Shown here piece by piece: positions 1-11,846 of a stretch of DNA of 64,000 nt. The stretch lies in NCBI RefSeq assembly GCF_002865645.1, contig NW_020194562.1:744001-808000 (forward strand), read 5' to 3'. Each line of letters opens with the position of its first letter. Position 1 is the stretch's first letter. The notes under the pieces are model-generated. The model searched no databases and was not told the DNA's origin. It worked only from the letters and a program-made list of their open reading frames with translations. Origin of the DNA: Hyaloscypha bicolor E. Its lineage: Eukaryota; Ascomycota; Leotiomycetes; Helotiales; Hyaloscyphaceae. Position numbers and translations under genes: made by a program.

Positions 1-1778
1 TAAGTCTAAGTTTAAGGTTTCAAAACGAAATATTTAATAAGAAATTACTCGAAGCTAGTTCTGGTTTTCTAATTAAATAGCCGACTTTAATTTTTCTATT
101 TTTAGTACTTTATTTATATATAATAAACCGAATTACTATTTTTGTAACTATTATTAATATATATCTTTAAATATTATAATTAGTATTTAGAAAAATTAAT
201 AAAGAAATAAATTCATATTTAGTTATTTTAATACTAATAATTAATATAGCTAGAATAAGATATATATCTATTAATCCGTTTTAGAAATACCGACCTATAA
301 TGAATAGGATTTTAATATATTTAAATTTTTATTATTAAATAATACTAAGATATAAACCTAATTAAAAATCTATAAAAGCAAATAAATAATTAAGTAATTC
401 TTTATAATAATTTAAAAAGCAAGTTATTATAATAAAAACAAATAATTTTCCTAAAATTATTTTAATATCTAGCTTGGCTATATTAATTAAAATATAAGTA
501 TTTAGCTATAATAAAAGTTTGGGGCAAATTTACTAGAAATATAATATTTGAATTCTTAATTATATTATTAATTATTATTATTATAATACTAATATTTTTA
601 AACTTGTAATTTATTATAAGAAATTCTAGTCAAGTAATTAAGAAAACGTTTAATAAGAAATTATTATTATTTATAAAAATATAAATTAGTTTTATTAAAG
701 TAATAAAATAGAAAAAGACTTATAATAAATAATATATTAATAATATTAATAACTCTAGTTATATTAATTATTATATTTAATATAAAGCTATATAAATTAA
801 TATTTTAAAGCCTAATATTCCCAAATAAATAAGTAAATATAATAGAGTTAAATAAGGTAAAATAAATAAAAAATAAAATAAAATTCTCTATTTTAGAATA
901 TAATAGAGCTAGTAATATAATAATAAAAGTATTATTAAATAAGGAATAATAATAATTATTTATATTTGGCTTAGGTTTTAAATAAATAATTTATATAATA
1001 AAATAATATATATAAAAAGGCTATTAAAATAGGCTTTAGTTATTTAGTAGTTATCTAAAGAACTATTAGACTAATATAATTTAAAAGCCCGTTTTAGTTC
1101 TTAATAGGCAATAAATAATTACTATTTATAGTAATACTAATTTTAGTATCTAATTTAGAAAGCTAAAACGGGAACTTATTTACTTTATTAAATAATAGTT
1201 CAGATATAAAAAGTATTAATAAATTTAAATAAAAGTCTCTATTAAGTCTATTAAGGTATTTCTTTAAAAGACTAATTTCCTGTATTACTTAAATAATAGT
1301 AATATCTGGTTCTATTTTAATTTTAATTTATTTTAAAAGCTATTAGAATAAGAAAAAATATAAATATATATTTATATTATAATAGAACTTATAATACCGA
1401 ACTAATATTCTAATATATTCTAATTATTATAGAATAAATTTGAATTAGAGCTCTTGTTTTCTATTCTAGCTTTTAATTAGATTTAATATAAGTAATTTAT
1501 TAAAAATATTAGATTTTAATATATTTTTCTTATAAAGTTTTATTTAATTAAATACTTTATATTCTTTTCTATTATTATCTTTTTAAATATTTTTAAAACA
1601 AATATAATCTAAGGAAAAGTTATTTGAAATATAACTAATAAAACTAATAAATAATATAATATTTATTTTTATATTTCGAAATATATTTTATTATAAAACA
1701 AATTTATAATTTCGGAATTATGAATTTTTTTTAATAAGTTTATAAAAACATTATTAATATATTATTTTCTAAAGAAAC
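1..1778. other. A+T-rich RIP-decayed sequence, content unresolved
   Basis: The stretch is almost entirely A and T, with stops in every frame and no open frame of useful length. It resembles the decayed elements to its right in composition, so it is probably an older or truncated repeat, but I found no LTR pair, reverse transcriptase trace or terminal inverted repeat in it. It may run beyond the left edge of the window. Confidence 0.6.
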
Positions 1779-2018
1779 TATTATAATTCCCAGATATTTA
1801 ATTAAATATTTTCTAAATATATATAATATAATTGCTTTATTAGGGAAATATACTAGAAATATTTAAAAGACTAAGCTTTTTCGGGACTAGTATATTATAA
1901 GATATATATATTTTCTTATAGCTTTCTATATTCTAGTTTTCTCTTTTTTAGCTTTAAATTATTTTTATAAGAGATTTTTTATTTTACTTTTTAAGTCCTA
2001 AATACTATATTTATAATA
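1779..2018 (+). repeat. 5' LTR of element A
   Basis: This 240-bp repeat matches 8236-8486 and, in reverse orientation, the LTRs of the second copy at 24872-25145 and 31305-31578. It is the most decayed LTR of the family: the CCCGTAACA end reads as TTTATAATA here, fully consistent with C-to-T and G-to-A change. Confidence 0.9.
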
Positions 2019-2559
2019 GTATTTAAAGCTTATTTTCTTTAATTCTATAGAGGATTTCAAATAAATTAATTTAATATTATTAGAAATATAAGTATTATTA
2101 AAATAATAGAACCTTAGAATTACAAATAATGGATTCTAGAATAATAAAAGCAAAAAGCTTTAGAATTCTTAAAAGAATTCGGTATTTATATTTTTATAAA
2201 TATATACTAATAATATATTAGAAATTTCTTTAAAAATCCCGAAAATTAAAGAATCTTATATAAAGGCTATTCTTTAATCAAGTTCTAAAATAATAAATAC
2301 CTATAAACTAGTAATCTAACTATTATTTTTAAGTTCTATTTTGTAACTTTATAAGTTCTATATATATACTAGTAATAAGACTATTAGGGAAAATATAATA
2401 AATTAATTTCCCAGAATATTATATAATCCGGAATAATATTAATTTCTTTTAAGGCTTCTATTAATTTAGATTATTTCATTAATAGCTTTTCCCGAATTAA
2501 ATATTTCATTAATATTTCTAGAGGGTTTTTAAATAAATCTATAAAAAAAGAAGCTTCTT

Positions 2560-3955
2560 TTTTTATTAAAAAGCTCCTATATACTAATTAGCTTATTATT
2601 ATTAAAGAACTATATAAATAGGCCAAGAAAACTAATTATTTGCTTTTAGATATTAATTCGATTATTATTAGCTATTAGGAGAATCTCAAAAAGGCTATTT
2701 TATATAAAATAAATTATAAAAATATTAAAGGCCTTTTCGAGAATATTAAACTTTATAATACTAAATTCGAGAATAATATTAAATACTATATAGCTATAAT
2801 AGATCGGTTTATAATAGCTCTAGCTGCTTTTATTCTATTTGTTTTTACTATTTCTATAATTCCGGTTATTTTAAATTCCTTTTTAAAGAATTTCGAATTA
2901 TCTTTTATTTATTTCTATTTAGAATCTCTTATATTTTATATTTTCTTTAAAAGTACTAGAATTATTAAGCTCCCAGATCTAATTCTCTTTACTAGAGATT
3001 ATATTATCTTTAATAACTAGCTAATTCAGATTAAAAATAAATTGTAAGGAAATACTAATTTATATTTTTTAGAGAATTTCAAGATTATTTATATTTCTAA
3101 TAAATTTATAAATAATACTTTTGCCCTAACTAACTCTTATATAAATAAAAATAGTTCGAATTAGTATTACTAGTTCTTAAAACTATATTTTTATTCAAAG
3201 AAGCTATATTCTAATTCTAATAAAATATAAAATACTTATTATAACTTTAATAAACTTTAAATATATTTTAATTAAGTATTTCAAGAGTTCTATATTCTCT
3301 TCTTATAACTATTTATAAAAAGTAATATTAGTCTTTAAGATATTAAATATAAACTAAATAAGAAGCTTTTATTAAAGCTTTAAAAATTAATATATATATA
3401 TATTGCAATAATTCTTCTATTAATATTATTTACTTTATTTAGTATTATCTTATTAATAATTAGTAAATTAAGGCCATATATAAGAAAACTAAAAGAAATA
3501 TAAAAAAATAAAAGCTATTTTAGCTAAGTTTATTTCTAATATTATATTCTTTTATATTTTTAAAAAATATACTTTTAAAAAAGAATTCAAGAAGCCTATA
3601 TTAACTACTTTTATTAAATATATATCTTTTTATAAATATATATCTTTTTATAAACATATATCTTTTTATAAATATATATCTTTTTATAAATATATATCTT
3701 TTTATAAATATTAATAATATTTTATAAAAATCAAAGATTTTTTAATTATTAAATATTATAATTATAACGAGTTTAGCTACTATATTAAATACTATTTAAT
3801 TAAATATAATAAAGAAATCAAGATAGCTCTCTCTAGAATTAAGCCAGGCTTAGTTTCTGTTTTATTAGAATATCTAATTCCTGTTTTAGTAAAATATTTA
3901 AAGAATTCAAACTCTAATTCTAATATAGAACCGGAAAACGAATATTTCTAAAGAA
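2560..3955 (+). pseudogene. gag relic of element A, with ghost CCHC zinc knuckle
   Basis: The region is a decayed Gag reading. Near 3752-3796 one frame reads KYYNYNEFSYYIKYY, the expected Gag zinc knuckle with its cysteines and histidine all turned to tyrosine (TGT to TAT, CAC to TAC), the direct outcome of G-to-A or C-to-T change. The equivalent region of the inverted copy, near 29.6 kb on the minus strand, reads closely (FNYNKFNYYIRYY). An in-frame 18-bp tandem repeat lies just before it. The outer limits are approximate. Confidence 0.7.
3616..3705 (+). repeat. 18-bp tandem repeat, five units, in the gag relic
   Basis: Five head-to-tail copies of an 18-bp unit (AAATATATATCTTTTTAT, one with a single change) encode the hexapeptide KYISFY in one frame. 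The period is a multiple of three, so the array would have kept the Gag frame open. I did not find it at the same place in the related copy at 24872-31578. Confidence 0.85.
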
Positions 3956-3959
3956 AGTT

Positions 3960-6900
3960 TCTATTTTAGGGGCTTATAATATAGATTTAATAGAGATTAA
4001 CTTAATTTATCTAATAAGAGGAAATATTCTTATAATATTTTATATTATTAATATAAATAAATTAGGAATTAAGTCTTTTTTCTTTATTAATATTAGAGCT
4101 AATATAAAGTTTATTTAGCTTATAAAGCAATTCTTAAAAATGAAAATATAATTCCTTTCTTTATCTTATACTATATATAGTTTTAATAAAAAGCTAGCTA
4201 AGTTTACTAAAAAATATATAGAAGTTTTATTTCTAATTAATAAATGAAATATTAATATATTTATAATTATTCTAAACCTTAAAGATTATAATATTATTCT
4301 TAATAGAAAATAGACTATATATATTAATATTTTAGTTAATTATAGGAAATATAGACTTATATAGCCAAAGAATAAGCCTAAATCTATATAATTCAATTAT
4401 ATTATTAGTATTTCTTAATAGTAGCTAGAGAAGTAATTTAATAAAAAATATTAAAAAGATATTAATTAATAAGATTCTATTATAAGCTATTTCTGGAAAT
4501 TTACTATTTTTAAGCGATTTTTTTTAGATTAATTAAAGAAAATTATATAAAACTATAAAAAAGGAACTTTTATAGCCTAATTAAAATATAATATTTAAAT
4601 AAAAGCCGAAAAAGCAAAAAGAAATTATTAATAAAAAGTAAATATTAAATCTAGCTATTCTTATCTTTATAGTATTTAATTATATAGCTAAAAGAGAAAA
4701 TAATATTATTAGTCGAATTTCTATTTATAAAATTAATAAAGAGCTTAAAGCTTAAAAAAGAAAAGCTATTTCTGGCCTAGAGAATTAATAACCAAAAGAA
4801 ATAAAACTTTAATAGCTTTAGAAAATATTATTCCCAGAATTCAAGAAATATACCTTTATTTTTTCTAAAAAGAAATTTAATATTCTTTTTTTCTATAGAT
4901 TATATAATTACAAGATTTAGATTAAAGGCTTAAAGGGAACTAAAAATATTAAATACTAATTTTTTTAGTAATAGTCTATTTAAGAACTTCTAAAAATCAA
5001 GTATTTTTTAGAAAATAATCTAGCTAAAAGCTTTATTAAAGCTAGTTAAGTTTCTTTTACTTTACTAGTTTTATTTATAAAAAAAAGCAAATAGAGGTTT
5101 ATGTTTTTATATTAATTTCTACTATTTAAATAATATTATCCGGAAGAATTAATATTTTTATTTATTTATTAATAAGACTTTAAATTAATTATCTAAAGCC
5201 AAAATCTATATTAAATTAGATATTTACTAAGCTTTTTATTATATAGCTATAAATCTAGACTTTTAGAAGCTATTAATATTTTATATTTACTATAAAATAT
5301 ATAAATGTAATATTCTTTAGAAAGGCCTTATAAATGGCCCGGCTATATATTAATATTATATAAATAATATTTTTTTTAAATATCTAAATAACTTTTATAT
5401 AATATATCTTAATAATATTCTTATTTATTTAGAAAATCTAATAAAATATAAATAGTATATACGGAAAATACTAAATTATTTATAATTTACTAGCCTCTAA
5501 ATAAATATTAAGAAATCGGAATTTAAGATTATATATATAAAGTATTTGGGCTTTATTATTTTTATATCTAGTATTAAAATAAACTCTAATAAAATCGAAG
5601 TAATATATAATTAGTAATTCCTAAAAATAGTTAAGAATATATAGTTTTTTTTCGGCTTTTATAACTTTTATAAATATTTTATTAAAGAATATAAACAAAT
5701 TACTAGACCTTTTATCTTATTTATAAAAAAAGAATATTTCTTTTAAATAGCCTAAATAATATTAAAAGGTTTTTAATTATCTAAAAGAAACTATAATTTC
5801 TATTCTAGTTCTATAATATTATAATCTAAATTTATTTATAATAATAGAAATAAATATATCTAAAGAAATAATTACTAGCTTATTCTTTTAATAAGATCCA
5901 GAAATAGGCCTTTAATATTCTATAGCTTATTTTTTTAAAACTATATTTTTAATAGAACTTAATTATAATATATATAATAAGGAAATATTTATTATAATAC
6001 AAGTATTAGAGAAATAGAAAGCCAAGCTAGAAAGTCTTTAAAATACTTTCTTTAGAATTTATTTTAATTATTATATCTTAAAGTATTTTATAATTACTAA
6101 AAAGCCCTTTTTTTAATAAACTAAATAGGCTAAGCTTTTATTTTATTATTATTTTAAGCTTATATATTATTCTAGAAAATTAAATAAATAAATACTTTAT
6201 TATAAAAATAAAATAAAGTAGATATTTAGGGCCAGATTAAAAAAAAAGCTATAAATTTAAGTATTTTTTTCTAGAAATAAGATTAATTCAGAGATTATTT
6301 ATAATTTATAGCTTATAGTAATATTTTATAAAGTCGGTTTATTTAATTCGGAATTCGGTTCTAAAAACCAAATATATATTAAAAACTTTCCTGAAATATA
6401 TATTTCTATTAGAAATATTTCTATTAGAAGTATAATTTCTCTAAAAGAAAATATTTTTCTAGAAGCTTTACTAGTAGCCTCTATTATAATTACTTCTATA
6501 AAAGTACTATTAGAAGCTCCTACTAAATATAATAGCTTATAACTAGTAAATAAGATCCTATAAGATAATTATATATTACCGAATCTAAAGAAACTATATA
6601 TAATAGCCTAAGCTAAAAGTAATATCTGGAATTTATAAAACGGCCTCTTTTTATATTATAGAAAACTCTATATTATGAAAAACAAAATAACTTCCGGATT
6701 ACTTTTATATATTATCCTAATTTATAGAATATATAATAAACTTTTTTCTAGATATTTTAGATATATAAAGTTTTATTAGCTATTTAAGAAATAATATTAC
6801 TAGTTATTTATAGGCAAAGATATTAATTAATATTATAGTAATTATTATATTTATAAGAGATTATATATATCCAGAAATAAGAAGCTTAGTTTGCTTTATT

Positions 6901-7850
6901 TCCTTTTAATTCCTAATTATTTCTAGTAATATATTATTATAGATTTTAAAAGCTATCTAAAAGCAAAGTAGGCTATAATATAATTATTATATTTATAAAT
7001 CGCTTATTTAAGTACCTAATTATAATTCTTATATAAGATATAATTATGGCCAAGTAGCTAGTATTTCTGTTTTTATTTTATATAATATACTAAATAGATA
7101 TTTCAGAAATAATTATATTAAATTAGGAATTCTAATTTATATTCGATTTTTGAAGCGAATTCTATATGAGAATTAGTATAAAGCTTAAGCTCTCAATAAC
7201 TAATTATTCTTAAATAGACGAATAAATAGAGATTATTAATTAATATTTTAATTAGAGATTATATTCATATATTAACTATTACTAAAATAATTAGAATAAA
7301 TGAATTATTATAATTAATTATTAATAAGCCTTTCTTTAATATAAAACTATTAGCTAGTTTCTATTTATAATTAAAAAGAGCTATAAGCCTTATATTTCTC
7401 TAAACTAGAACCTTTCTATTAAAGCTAGCTTACCTAAAAAGAAGCTAAATAGGAATAAAGCTAAAGTATTAATAAATTAATTATATGAATTATAGTAATT
7501 TACCTAAGGTTATATAAAATAAATATAAGAATAATATATAGTATAAGCTAATAAATACTACTATCTAATTAATTTCAAAGTCGGAAATAAAGTATAAGTT
7601 ATTATAAAGTATTAGAAATCTAATTATTTAAGCCAGAAGCTAGGAAACTAAATAAAGGACCTATTTGAGATTCTAGAATAATATAGCTATTCGTTTCTTC
7701 TAAAATTACTAGAAATCATAAAAATATATCTAGTTTTTTATATAGAGAAGCTATAAAAGAACCCTTAGAATCTCCTATTAAATTAAATAAACCCGGAACC
7801 GCCTCTATTAATATTAAAGAATAGTAAATAAAAGTATAGTATTAAATAGG
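3960..7850 (+). pseudogene. pol relic of element A (reverse transcriptase, RNase H, integrase)
   Basis: Around 5080-5450 the broken frames still read as Gypsy reverse transcriptase: a KLDIY-like stretch, then YKCNIL, GLINGPA and YLNNILIY, decayed forms of the family signatures KLDI, FGLxNAPA and YLDDILIY, with both catalytic aspartates changed to asparagine. RNase H follows near 5830-6000 (IAYF and LNYNIYNKE, matching the AYxS and NYxxxxKE motifs). The segment from about 6800 to 7500 sits where integrase belongs. No frame is intact. Confidence 0.8.
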
Positions 7851-8235
7851 TTATTATAGTTAAGCTAGTAAAAAATAAGCTAAAGTATAGAATTTAGTAA
7901 ATTAGTTAGAATAAGAATCTAGTATAATATTTAGCTTTAGTATTAAGTAATAGCCCTCTAGTTTTATAAAGTTTCTATAATAATAATATTAATATATTAG
8001 AACCTTTCTAAAACCTATAATACTAGCTAGATTATATAAAAAATAATATTTGTCTAGAATTATATAGAAATAATAATAAATTCTCTTAAGTTATATATTA
8101 AAGGCATTTGTCTTTTATATATAATATCTATATCCGAGATATTAGTTTATTTTAGGAAGGGAAATAATACAAAATTAAATGAATTAATGGCTTTTATAAA
8201 GCTCGGAAATAAGCTTATTCCAAAAGAGGAAATAA

Positions 8236-8486
8236 TATTATAATTTCCAGATATCTGGCCAAATGTCTTTTAGATATATATAATATGGCTACTTTACTAA
8301 GAAAATATACTTGGAATATACTAGAGATATTTAGAAGACTAAGCCCCTTCGGAACTAGTATACTATAGGGTATATATATTCCCTTATAGCCTCCTGTATT
8401 CTAGTTTTCCCTTTCTTAGCTTTAAATCGTCTTTATAAGAAACCTTTTATCTTGCTTTCCAAGCCCTAAATACTATACCCGTAATA
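8236..8486 (+). repeat. 3' LTR of element A
   Basis: This 251-bp LTR is clearly homologous to those of the inverted copy and is less decayed than the 5' LTR of its own element. It ends with CCCGTAATA at 8486, directly followed by the target-site duplication GAAAC. Confidence 0.9.
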
Positions 8487-8491
8487 GAAAC

Positions 8492-8971
8492 TATTTAGTA
8501 ATAAGAAAAAGAATATAATTAATTATATTATTAATTATTTTAATTATGCTACTAATTGCTACTTCTGCTATTTCTCCTATTTAATTGCGACTATTAAAGT
8601 CTTTTTAAAATTCGGAATATTTAAGAAAAGGTCCTATTACGAAATAATATAGCTCCAAATTTTAAAGACACTTAGAGAGGAAAGGGATATAGTCCGGGAG
8701 TTACGCCGGTGCGATGCGAGGGTCTATATGTTTTAGTACTTAGTAATGTATATTAGCCTAGATAAAATTTACTATATTTACGCCCGGGCTCGCTCTATTT
8801 TACTTAGCCACGATTCTCAGGCTTAATCACGTATGTGGCGTATAATAGTCACGCGTGTGGCGTAAGAGCAGGTTTCTCGAACATTCTATCGGCAGGTGGC
8901 AGCACGCTGGTGCCTGGGCACTAGAGCGCCGTCACTCGTCTCCTACATCACCATCGCGACGGCGGGATAAT
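8492..8971. other. Transition from RIP-decayed to normal DNA
   Basis: Composition changes from A+T-rich to G+C-balanced between about 8.6 and 8.85 kb. The 8.7-8.86 kb part has short repeated motifs (ATGTGGCG and GTGTGGCG near 8832-8864) and could be the 5' end of a DNA transposon whose transposase fragment follows, but I could not define a terminal inverted repeat. Confidence 0.4.
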
Positions 8972-9202
8972 ATGGACAGAGCCAGTCAAGTCCTAGCGCA
9001 AGGCGTACCTCCTGGCGTGCCTAGATCATACCGTGCTCTTGCAGATCATGGCAACGTCCCTCATTCTACACTCCATCATCGGAAAGAAAACGTTACAGCT
9101 TCAACAGTAGTCAAGACCAGCCCAGCTTCTCACAGTCCCTTATCTTTACAGACAGCTGTGCTTCCACGGCCTCTACTACTACTTCCTCGAAGAAATACTT
9201 AG
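8972..9202 (+). pseudogene. Truncated transposase N-terminus (psq-type helix-turn-helix)
   Basis: A 76-residue frame beginning MDRASQVLAQGV contains RSYRALADHGNVPHSTLHHR, which reads like the psq-type helix-turn-helix at the N-terminus of fungal pogo/Fot1 DDE transposases, where such a domain binds the element's own terminal repeats. The frame ends soon after the helix-turn-helix and no DDE catalytic domain follows, so it is a fragment. An in-frame extension upstream to 8855 exists, but the family start is probably the internal methionine used here. The assignment rests on recollection of the motif. Confidence 0.5.
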
Positions 9203-9298
9203 ACGGTGGCCACTTAAAGTCTAGTAGCTGGCTAAGAGACCCACCAGAATATTGGCAATTTAAATCTTATTATATTGTTACAAGTCCTGCAGTCGGAC

Positions 9299-11320
9299 TC
9301 AGTACAATATTGCAGTCTGCCATTCAGGCTGACCGAACGTGGCCTCTCCGTACATCCACCCGTCAACGAAGCAGAGACCCACGAACAAGAAAGCAGCCTT
9401 TCCATCTCTCATAACACGTCGTAGAATAGCAGGTGCCTGACAACCCGCAAGTACGTATACCTCGTCAAAAGGCTGAACATCATGCGGTCCGAGTGCTGGC
9501 TCGCATTTGGCCGTACAAAAGAACCGATGTTTCTCGGCATTGAGTTTAAGCGCTCTATAGTGATAGTTTCCACGGCTACCGTCGCCAGCCTGCTTATCTA
9601 AGTCAAGATCTTGGCTTTCTCCAGTTTCGTTCCAGCTTCTCCACCATCGATTTATATCGTCCAGTCTTCTCCGAGGAAGTTGTTTCCTTTTGTGTAGCCA
9701 ATCTCTCTGGATATCTCTGTCCATGAAGGCAGCTCTCCAAAATCTGTCAGTGTTGAGAGGATCTGTGTAGTCTTCGTAGAGCCGCTGCCATTCAGATATG
9801 TGGCTGAGCACCATATTAGAATGTAATCTGTCATGAGACACGCGTCTGGCACAAGCACCCACTGTTCCTATTGGGATTGCCTTGATCGCTAGACTTGGGC
9901 CTGCCAGTTCAAGCACGAGCCGAATCCCTTCGAAGCGTGACTGGCCGGATGCATCGTAGAGCACCCATCGATGGTGGTCGTTATCACCATTAGGAAGCTG
10001 GTTGCTGAGATCGATAGACCATGACGGAAACTCGCTTCCTTTGACACCGATTGCACTACTGAGCTTTTCAAGACTGTAGCTATTGGTATAAAGTAACTTG
10101 GTGCATTGACCAAATATTTCAGCAGCGGTGTATGAGTAGTCATAATCGCGGATCCAGATATCTTGCCACTCTTGAGGTAGCAGACCTAGTATTCCAAAGA
10201 AATGATCTCGTGGATCTGTAGCTTTCCGCGCCTGGGTTGAACTGATGGCTTCTTCAAGAGTCAGCCATTGCGATTCCAGTTCTGTAAACCTCTCACGATG
10301 GTCATGCAGAGTGATAGCTCGAATATACTGATTAAACGGAAAGCTCTGAAACTCTCCAAGAAAGAGTCTTCCTAGGTCCTTGCAACATCCATGACGGTGC
10401 TTTATCATGGAATCAATGCCATTCAGCAGCCTTGAAATGCGGAATGAGTATGGATGAGCATGTATCAAAGAATCGACCCTGGGCAAGACGGCTTCTTGCA
10501 GAGTCCATACTCGAGTCCACCACCTACGTGAAAGCAACCATCGTATGCAATCAAGAATCGTAAGCCAATGCCTGTTCATCGCAAATCGATCGCCTTTGCT
10601 GACATTGTGAGAGACGAAGAATATTGGGAACTCGTGCAGATGCATCCCATCTGCGGCTCTGTCCAGTACATCCAGTGTCTGAGATAGGAGTTCTTCACAG
10701 GATTGTTTCTCTGAATAAAACAGTTCATGTTGTTGTTCCGGTTTGCCGCCCGCTTTTAGAAAATGTCTCAGATCGTCACGACAGATTCGTTCTGCCTCAG
10801 TCCATTGGTGTGGTGTCATTTCACGCGCTCGGATATACTTGCCCGAGTCGCATATAATTTCACTGGACCATGAGTGCGAAAAGTATCCAAACCAGATATG
10901 GGCCTCGTTTGCTTGACGATAGATTCTGGCCATCAATCGTAGCTGAACAATTTTTTCTTTATCGTCCTGTTGATTAATGCAAACAGCATCAACCCAGAGG
11001 AGCCGATCGGCGATTTGGAGCCTTAAGCAATGCAAGAAATCGACCAAATTCTCTGTTGCATTGAAGGTCTCACCACTAACAGTGATGGGCTTGGTTTCCG
11101 CCGGATCTCCCCAAACGTAAGAAAGGCTTTCGTACTCTGGGTCATCATCCAAGTCCGCAACCTGCAAGCTGCAGGTAATCGGACTATCGTTGGTTCCCTT
11201 GTGCAACTTAAGGATCCTGATGCAGGGCCTACGAGTATCTAACGGCGTCTCCAGCCATGGCATCTGCTCCATCATGGCTAAGTCGAAGTCATTGTCGGAG
11301 TCGTCGATCATTTCCATCAC
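9299..11320 (-). CDS. HET-domain (heterokaryon incompatibility) protein
   Basis: This single-exon gene encodes 673 residues. The N-terminal half carries the HET domain signatures in order: YESLSYVWGD (about 63-72), a NLVDFLHCLR helix (91-100), LLWVDAVCINQQD (107-119) and a RIYRQA segment (132-137), followed further on by WWTRVWTLQEA, the usual W-x-x-R-x-W-x-x-QE motif. The C-terminal part ends with a segment resembling the 'reaches a verdict and has a location' tail of these proteins (FLFVGLCFVDGWMYGEA). HET-domain proteins mediate allorecognition and regulated cell death in filamentous ascomycetes; which system this one serves cannot be told. It has no visible RIP damage although both flanks are RIP-decayed repeats. 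The upstream Met-Met pair gives a choice of two starts two codons apart. Confidence 0.93.
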   Translation of the reverse strand: MMEMIDDSDNDFDLAMMEQMPWLETPLDTRRPCIRILKLHKGTNDSPITCSLQVADLDDDPEYESLSYVWGDPAETKPITVSGETFNATENLVDFLHCLRLQIADRLLWVDAVCINQQDDKEKIVQLRLMARIYRQANEAHIWFGYFSHSWSSEIICDSGKYIRAREMTPHQWTEAERICRDDLRHFLKAGGKPEQQHELFYSEKQSCEELLSQTLDVLDRAADGMHLHEFPIFFVSHNVSKGDRFAMNRHWLTILDCIRWLLSRRWWTRVWTLQEAVLPRVDSLIHAHPYSFRISRLLNGIDSMIKHRHGCCKDLGRLFLGEFQSFPFNQYIRAITLHDHRERFTELESQWLTLEEAISSTQARKATDPRDHFFGILGLLPQEWQDIWIRDYDYSYTAAEIFGQCTKLLYTNSYSLEKLSSAIGVKGSEFPSWSIDLSNQLPNGDNDHHRWVLYDASGQSRFEGIRLVLELAGPSLAIKAIPIGTVGACARRVSHDRLHSNMVLSHISEWQRLYEDYTDPLNTDRFWRAAFMDRDIQRDWLHKRKQLPRRRLDDINRWWRSWNETGESQDLDLDKQAGDGSRGNYHYRALKLNAEKHRFFCTAKCEPALGPHDVQPFDEVYVLAGCQAPAILRRVMRDGKAAFLFVGLCFVDGWMYGEATFGQPEWQTAILY

Positions 11321-11846
11321 TTACGTGACTGATTTAGCGGTTTTAGGCGAACCACAGGCTTTTATAGCAGTTTGGCAAGCTCGTATGGCTATTGAAGATA
11401 ATAGCTCAATCCTCCTGACAACTACTGTATTGCAACGAAATGATGAGAAAGGAAAGGATCGAGCAGGATTGACGCCTAAAACCCATCTTTCAGCCTCGCC
11501 TGGCGATAGTAGGGTGTGAGATCCGACTAACCACGATAGGACTAGTGCATTCAGAAAATGTGAGTCTGATTGCCTGATCGCAAGACTCTTCAGCCACAAC
11601 AGGGCTGTAAAGGCGGCGGTGTTGTTCTTAAAAGCAGCGGGCTCTTTGCAGCAGAGCAGTTGTAGACGAGAGCTGTTTCCACAGCCCAGTCGTCATTTTC
11701 TCCTGGACACTCGCCTCTTGAATAAAAATGAAGTAAAACACTTGCAAACTACGTTAAGTAAATTACTTTATTACTGTACTCACCCTGCCAGAGATTCTAG
11801 TTATAAGAATATTATTAAGGTATTAAGAATTCGTATATAGTATAAT
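11321..11846. other. Upstream region of the HET gene and return to A+T-rich DNA
   Basis: No gene is supported here. The first 400 bases have normal composition and presumably hold the HET gene promoter; composition falls to A+T-rich from about 11.73 kb. Short open frames on both strands look random. Confidence 0.6.

Larger units (their letters stand above)
1779..8486 (+). mobile_element. Ty3/Gypsy-like LTR retrotransposon A, RIP-inactivated, full length
   Basis: This is a complete but dead LTR element of 6,708 bp. Its two LTRs (1779-2018 and 8236-8486) share the same ends, seen as decayed TGTTACG...CGTAACA, and the copy is flanked by identical 5-bp target-site duplications GAAAC at 1774-1778 and 8487-8491. 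The interior reads in the plus direction as gag (zinc-knuckle ghost near 3752-3796), reverse transcriptase (about 5080-5640), RNase H (about 5830-6270) and integrase (about 6800-7500), the Gypsy order. Every frame is full of stops and the sequence is depleted of C and G. It belongs to the same family as the inverted copy at 24872-31578, which has nearly identical length. Confidence 0.92.
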
